NCBI GenBank assembly: GCA_902799905.1
Contig: CADCCB010000005.1
Span: forward strand, 28,674 to 92,673
DNA from: an uncultured Prevotellaceae bacterium
GTDB taxonomy: Bacteria > Bacteroidota > Bacteroidia > Bacteroidales > Bacteroidaceae
Length of the DNA stretch: 64,000 nucleotides
Direction: 5' to 3'
Shown: in pieces, positions 63,401 to 64,000 of the stretch
How positions within the stretch are numbered: position 1 is the first letter of the stretch
How the letters are laid out: every line of letters starts with the position of its first letter
The notes under the pieces: model-generated
Database searches by the model: none
Told to the model about the DNA's origin: nothing
The model's input: the letters and a program-made list of their open reading frames with translations, nothing else
Program-made: the position numbers and the translations under genes

Positions 63401-63608
63401 TTGTGGCTTTGCGGGCGACCGTGGCTTCACCTTCCCCGAGTTGAACAAGTATGGCCTGCGCAAGTTGCGTCCGCAGATAGAGGCTAACCACATCGAGGTG
63501 GGCTATTCCAATAGTCGCACCTGCGAGATTGGCCTAGAGTCGAACACGGGCATCCCGTACATGAGCATTGTCTATCTGGTCAACGAGTGCACCACGGCGA
63601 AGAAGTGA
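60483..63608 (+). CDS. fused FAD-linked oxidase/Fe-S protein, probably D-lactate dehydrogenase
   Basis: The start is the ATG at 60483, after the repeat. Residues ~1-560 are a GlcD/D-lactate-dehydrogenase-type FAD domain (FRAAGTSLSGQ, VVNNASGMNCGVHANSDRM, EGTLAFLSEVTM, HGTGRNMAPFVKYEWG). Residues ~590-670 hold two 4Fe-4S clusters (CIECGFCEVNC and CATDGLCATSCPM). Residues ~800-1000 are two CCG domains (YFPSC...MCCG and HITC...GVGCCGFAGD). It would oxidise lactate or glycolate and feed electrons to the respiratory chain. It follows the permease gene. Two repeats are inserted in frame: a REP copy (residues ~632-638, GGSPAG) and the 75-bp unit (residues 782-806). Both lie outside the cluster and FAD motifs. 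The electron acceptor is not known. Confidence 0.9.
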   Translation: MNINEFLSELRRILPSDRIYTDVLRTLGWGTDASFYRQIPKVVIRSDGEEEVSKIVRLCRKYQLPFTFRAAGTSLSGQSCTDSVLIVAGKHWEKWVMASSEGEAIRLQPGIVGARVNAILKPYGRVFPPDPASIGSAMVGGIVVNNASGMNCGVHANSDRMLISARLILADGTILDTGDADSREQFARSHPEFLEKIVALRDKVRADKELSERIRKKYSIKNVTGLNLRPLVAYDDPFDIIAHSIVGSEGTLAFLSEVTMRTLKDYPFKASAMVYFLTMKESCEAVVAMKKLQAGKEDLEMSAENLMVKSAEMLDYKSLSSVDDPVFLQYKADVDAGLIAGVEPGDYHDLTAILTETKGITHEQLVEKIAAIKACLAEFKLYVPAEFTEDPAIYGKYWAIRSGIFPSVGGTRPVGTSCLIEDVAFPIESLPEATVRLQKLIADHGYDDACIYGHAFEGNYHFILNQSFADEHEVARYAKMMRDVAKLVVEDYDGSLKAEHGTGRNMAPFVKYEWGEKAYEAMKELKAIFDPDGLLNRGVIFNDDPDCFIKCLKPLPELDFDYASVPDGGRHLMDPALSTAKETIEQVKRANKCIECGFCEVNCMSCGLTLSSRMRIAVQREIRALGAAVRASGGSPAGMAAAARLATLKKLYKYYGDQTCATDGLCATSCPMKINTGELTHLIRQMDMNESPMGYRVGEFAANHLAGIKSGLRVVLDVAHTAHVTLGPTLMTDICRTMNKMGLPLWNTAMPQKKRQPKKSDLTQFIIEKSLTSKENGTAEANNGQCSARPKDACYQRDARMVNGQCQKVVYFPSCINQTMGLSKEAKVKHTLVDEIIQLMAKAGFEVIFPEGMERMCCGQIWESKGMLDIADRKSAELEAALWKASEQGRYPVLCAQSPCLHRMKRVMKSMKLYEPAEFIMTYLIDRLDFHPIDRPVALHITCSTRQMGVDKDMIALAKLCSNHVFLPEGVGCCGFAGDRGFTFPELNKYGLRKLRPQIEANHIEVGYSNSRTCEIGLESNTGIPYMSIVYLVNECTTAKK
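62377..62395 (+). repeat. in-frame REP copy in the FAD/Fe-S gene (SGGSPAG)
   Basis: CCGGCGGTTCCCCCGCTGG is read as ASGGSPAGM. It is the same orientation and reading frame relative to its gene as the copies in the 3934-aa gene, 50 kb away from the RAYT gene. It lies just after the first 4Fe-4S motif. Confidence 0.8.
62826..62900 (+). repeat. 75-bp in-frame repeat, identical to the one in rsgA
   Basis: All 75 bases equal 57387-57461 and both are read in the same frame (25 residues starting [15 protein letters not shown] and ending MVNGQC). It lies between the Fe-S and CCG parts of the protein, preceded by NGTAEA. Confidence 0.93.
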
Positions 63609-63647
63609 TCATACCTATCACTTCTCAACTCTCAGTTTTCCGTACGC

Positions 63648-63800
63648 GAATGCCTTCCATCCTCCGTCCGAATGCCTCCTATCCTCCGTCCGAATGCTTC
63701 CTTACCCCCCAAAGGAAGCATTCGGACGATTGTTGCAAAGCATCCGTACGGGTCGTAGAAGGCATTCGGACGACCCGTCCGAGGCATTCCGATGGGAAAC
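63648..63800. repeat. TCCGTCCGAATGCCTCC-type direct and inverted repeats
   Basis: CGAATGCCTTCCATCCTCC, CCGAATGCCTCCTATCC and CCGAATGCTTCC on the left face GGAAGCATTCGGACGA, GAAGGCATTCGGACGA and GAGGCATTCCGATGG on the right. No supported gene lies here (63609-64000). Confidence 0.72.
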
Positions 63801-63835
63801 GAAAGTGATGGTGTTCGATTAAGAAACGAAGGCGT

Positions 63836-63938
63836 TTTTAAGAAACGAATTTGCCTAATTATATCTAATTTGATCCACGAATTGATTTTAATATAAACAT
63901 TAAAAAAATTAGGTTCAATTAGGAAAATTCGTTTCCAA
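63836..63938. repeat. hairpin-type inverted repeat near the window end
   Basis: GAAACGAATTTGCCTAATTA and its partner CAATTAGGAAAATTCGTTTC are imperfect reverse complements, extended by TCTAATTT/AAATTAGG. The centre is AT-rich. It may be a small non-autonomous element or a terminator region; nothing else is seen in this stretch. Confidence 0.65.
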
Positions 63939-64000
63939 GAAAAAAGGTGATTAACAAACATATAATTATCATGTAATGGACCATGTAATTTCTCATATAA

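Noticed and set aside
63632-63961. 109-aa minus-strand frame at the window end
   Set aside because: It runs through two repeat clusters, has biased repeat-derived residues and no family resemblance.

Overview
The window looks like a chromosomal piece of a gut- or rumen-type Bacteroidales, most likely Prevotella or a close relative. The evidence is the TAnnTTTG promoter boxes in front of many genes, lipoprotein-anchored type V (Mfa/Fim-like) pilus genes, a type IX-secretion-like C-terminal tail, an RhaA/RhaB/RhaD/RhaT rhamnose pathway, and typical Bacteroidales housekeeping genes (dnaK, recA, frr, rsgA, metY). No rRNA, tRNA, prophage or CRISPR array was recognised.

Layout. 1-781 holds the end of a P1B-type metal ATPase. 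786-29224 is a surface-structure island on the minus strand. In transcription order it has a fimbrillin (703 aa), a second fimbrillin-like lipoprotein (570 aa), two further fimbrial lipoproteins, then a 3934-aa and a ~2846-aa secreted protein built of GGG-type repeats. A REP-associated tyrosine transposase (RAYT) sits between the two giant genes. 29553-31160 is a TPR/transmembrane/AraC-type regulator with a C10 tract at its 3' end. 31257-32187 is a gene-free nest of inverted repeats. 32276-39840 carries dnaK, an exported protein, recA, a carboxynorspermidine-synthase-like dehydrogenase, an MscS channel and a conserved unknown protein. 40073-51130 is the L-rhamnose locus: rhaD on +; rhaB, rhaA, an alpha-galactosidase and rhaT on -; an AraC regulator. 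It also contains an OmpA-like porin, an NhaD antiporter and a small GxxExxY gene framed by inverted repeats. 51150-54436 has two overlapping sensor kinases. 54558-63608 has metY, frr, rsgA, a SpoU methyltransferase, a lactate permease and a fused FAD/Fe-S lactate-dehydrogenase-like protein.

The most striking signal is a set of short dispersed repeats that lie inside protein-coding genes without breaking the frame. (1) A REP-like palindrome, core CAGCGGGTGAACCGCTG, is arrayed on both sides of and inside the RAYT gene. It also appears in frame, as SGSPAG-like peptides, in the adjacent 3934-aa gene and in the distant FAD/Fe-S oxidase gene. (2) A 75-bp sequence, identical base for base, lies in the same reading frame in rsgA and in the FAD/Fe-S oxidase gene. 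(3) A 33-bp sequence ([11 protein letters not shown]) lies in frame in rsgA and in the carboxynorspermidine-synthase-like gene. All are multiples of three in effect and fall in apparent loops or linkers. This resembles the palindromic elements known from Rickettsia genes, but here a candidate transposase for one family is present. A separate repeat family, beginning GAACATAAATCT, frames the GxxExxY gene as terminal inverted repeats and also builds the gene-free nest near dnaK.
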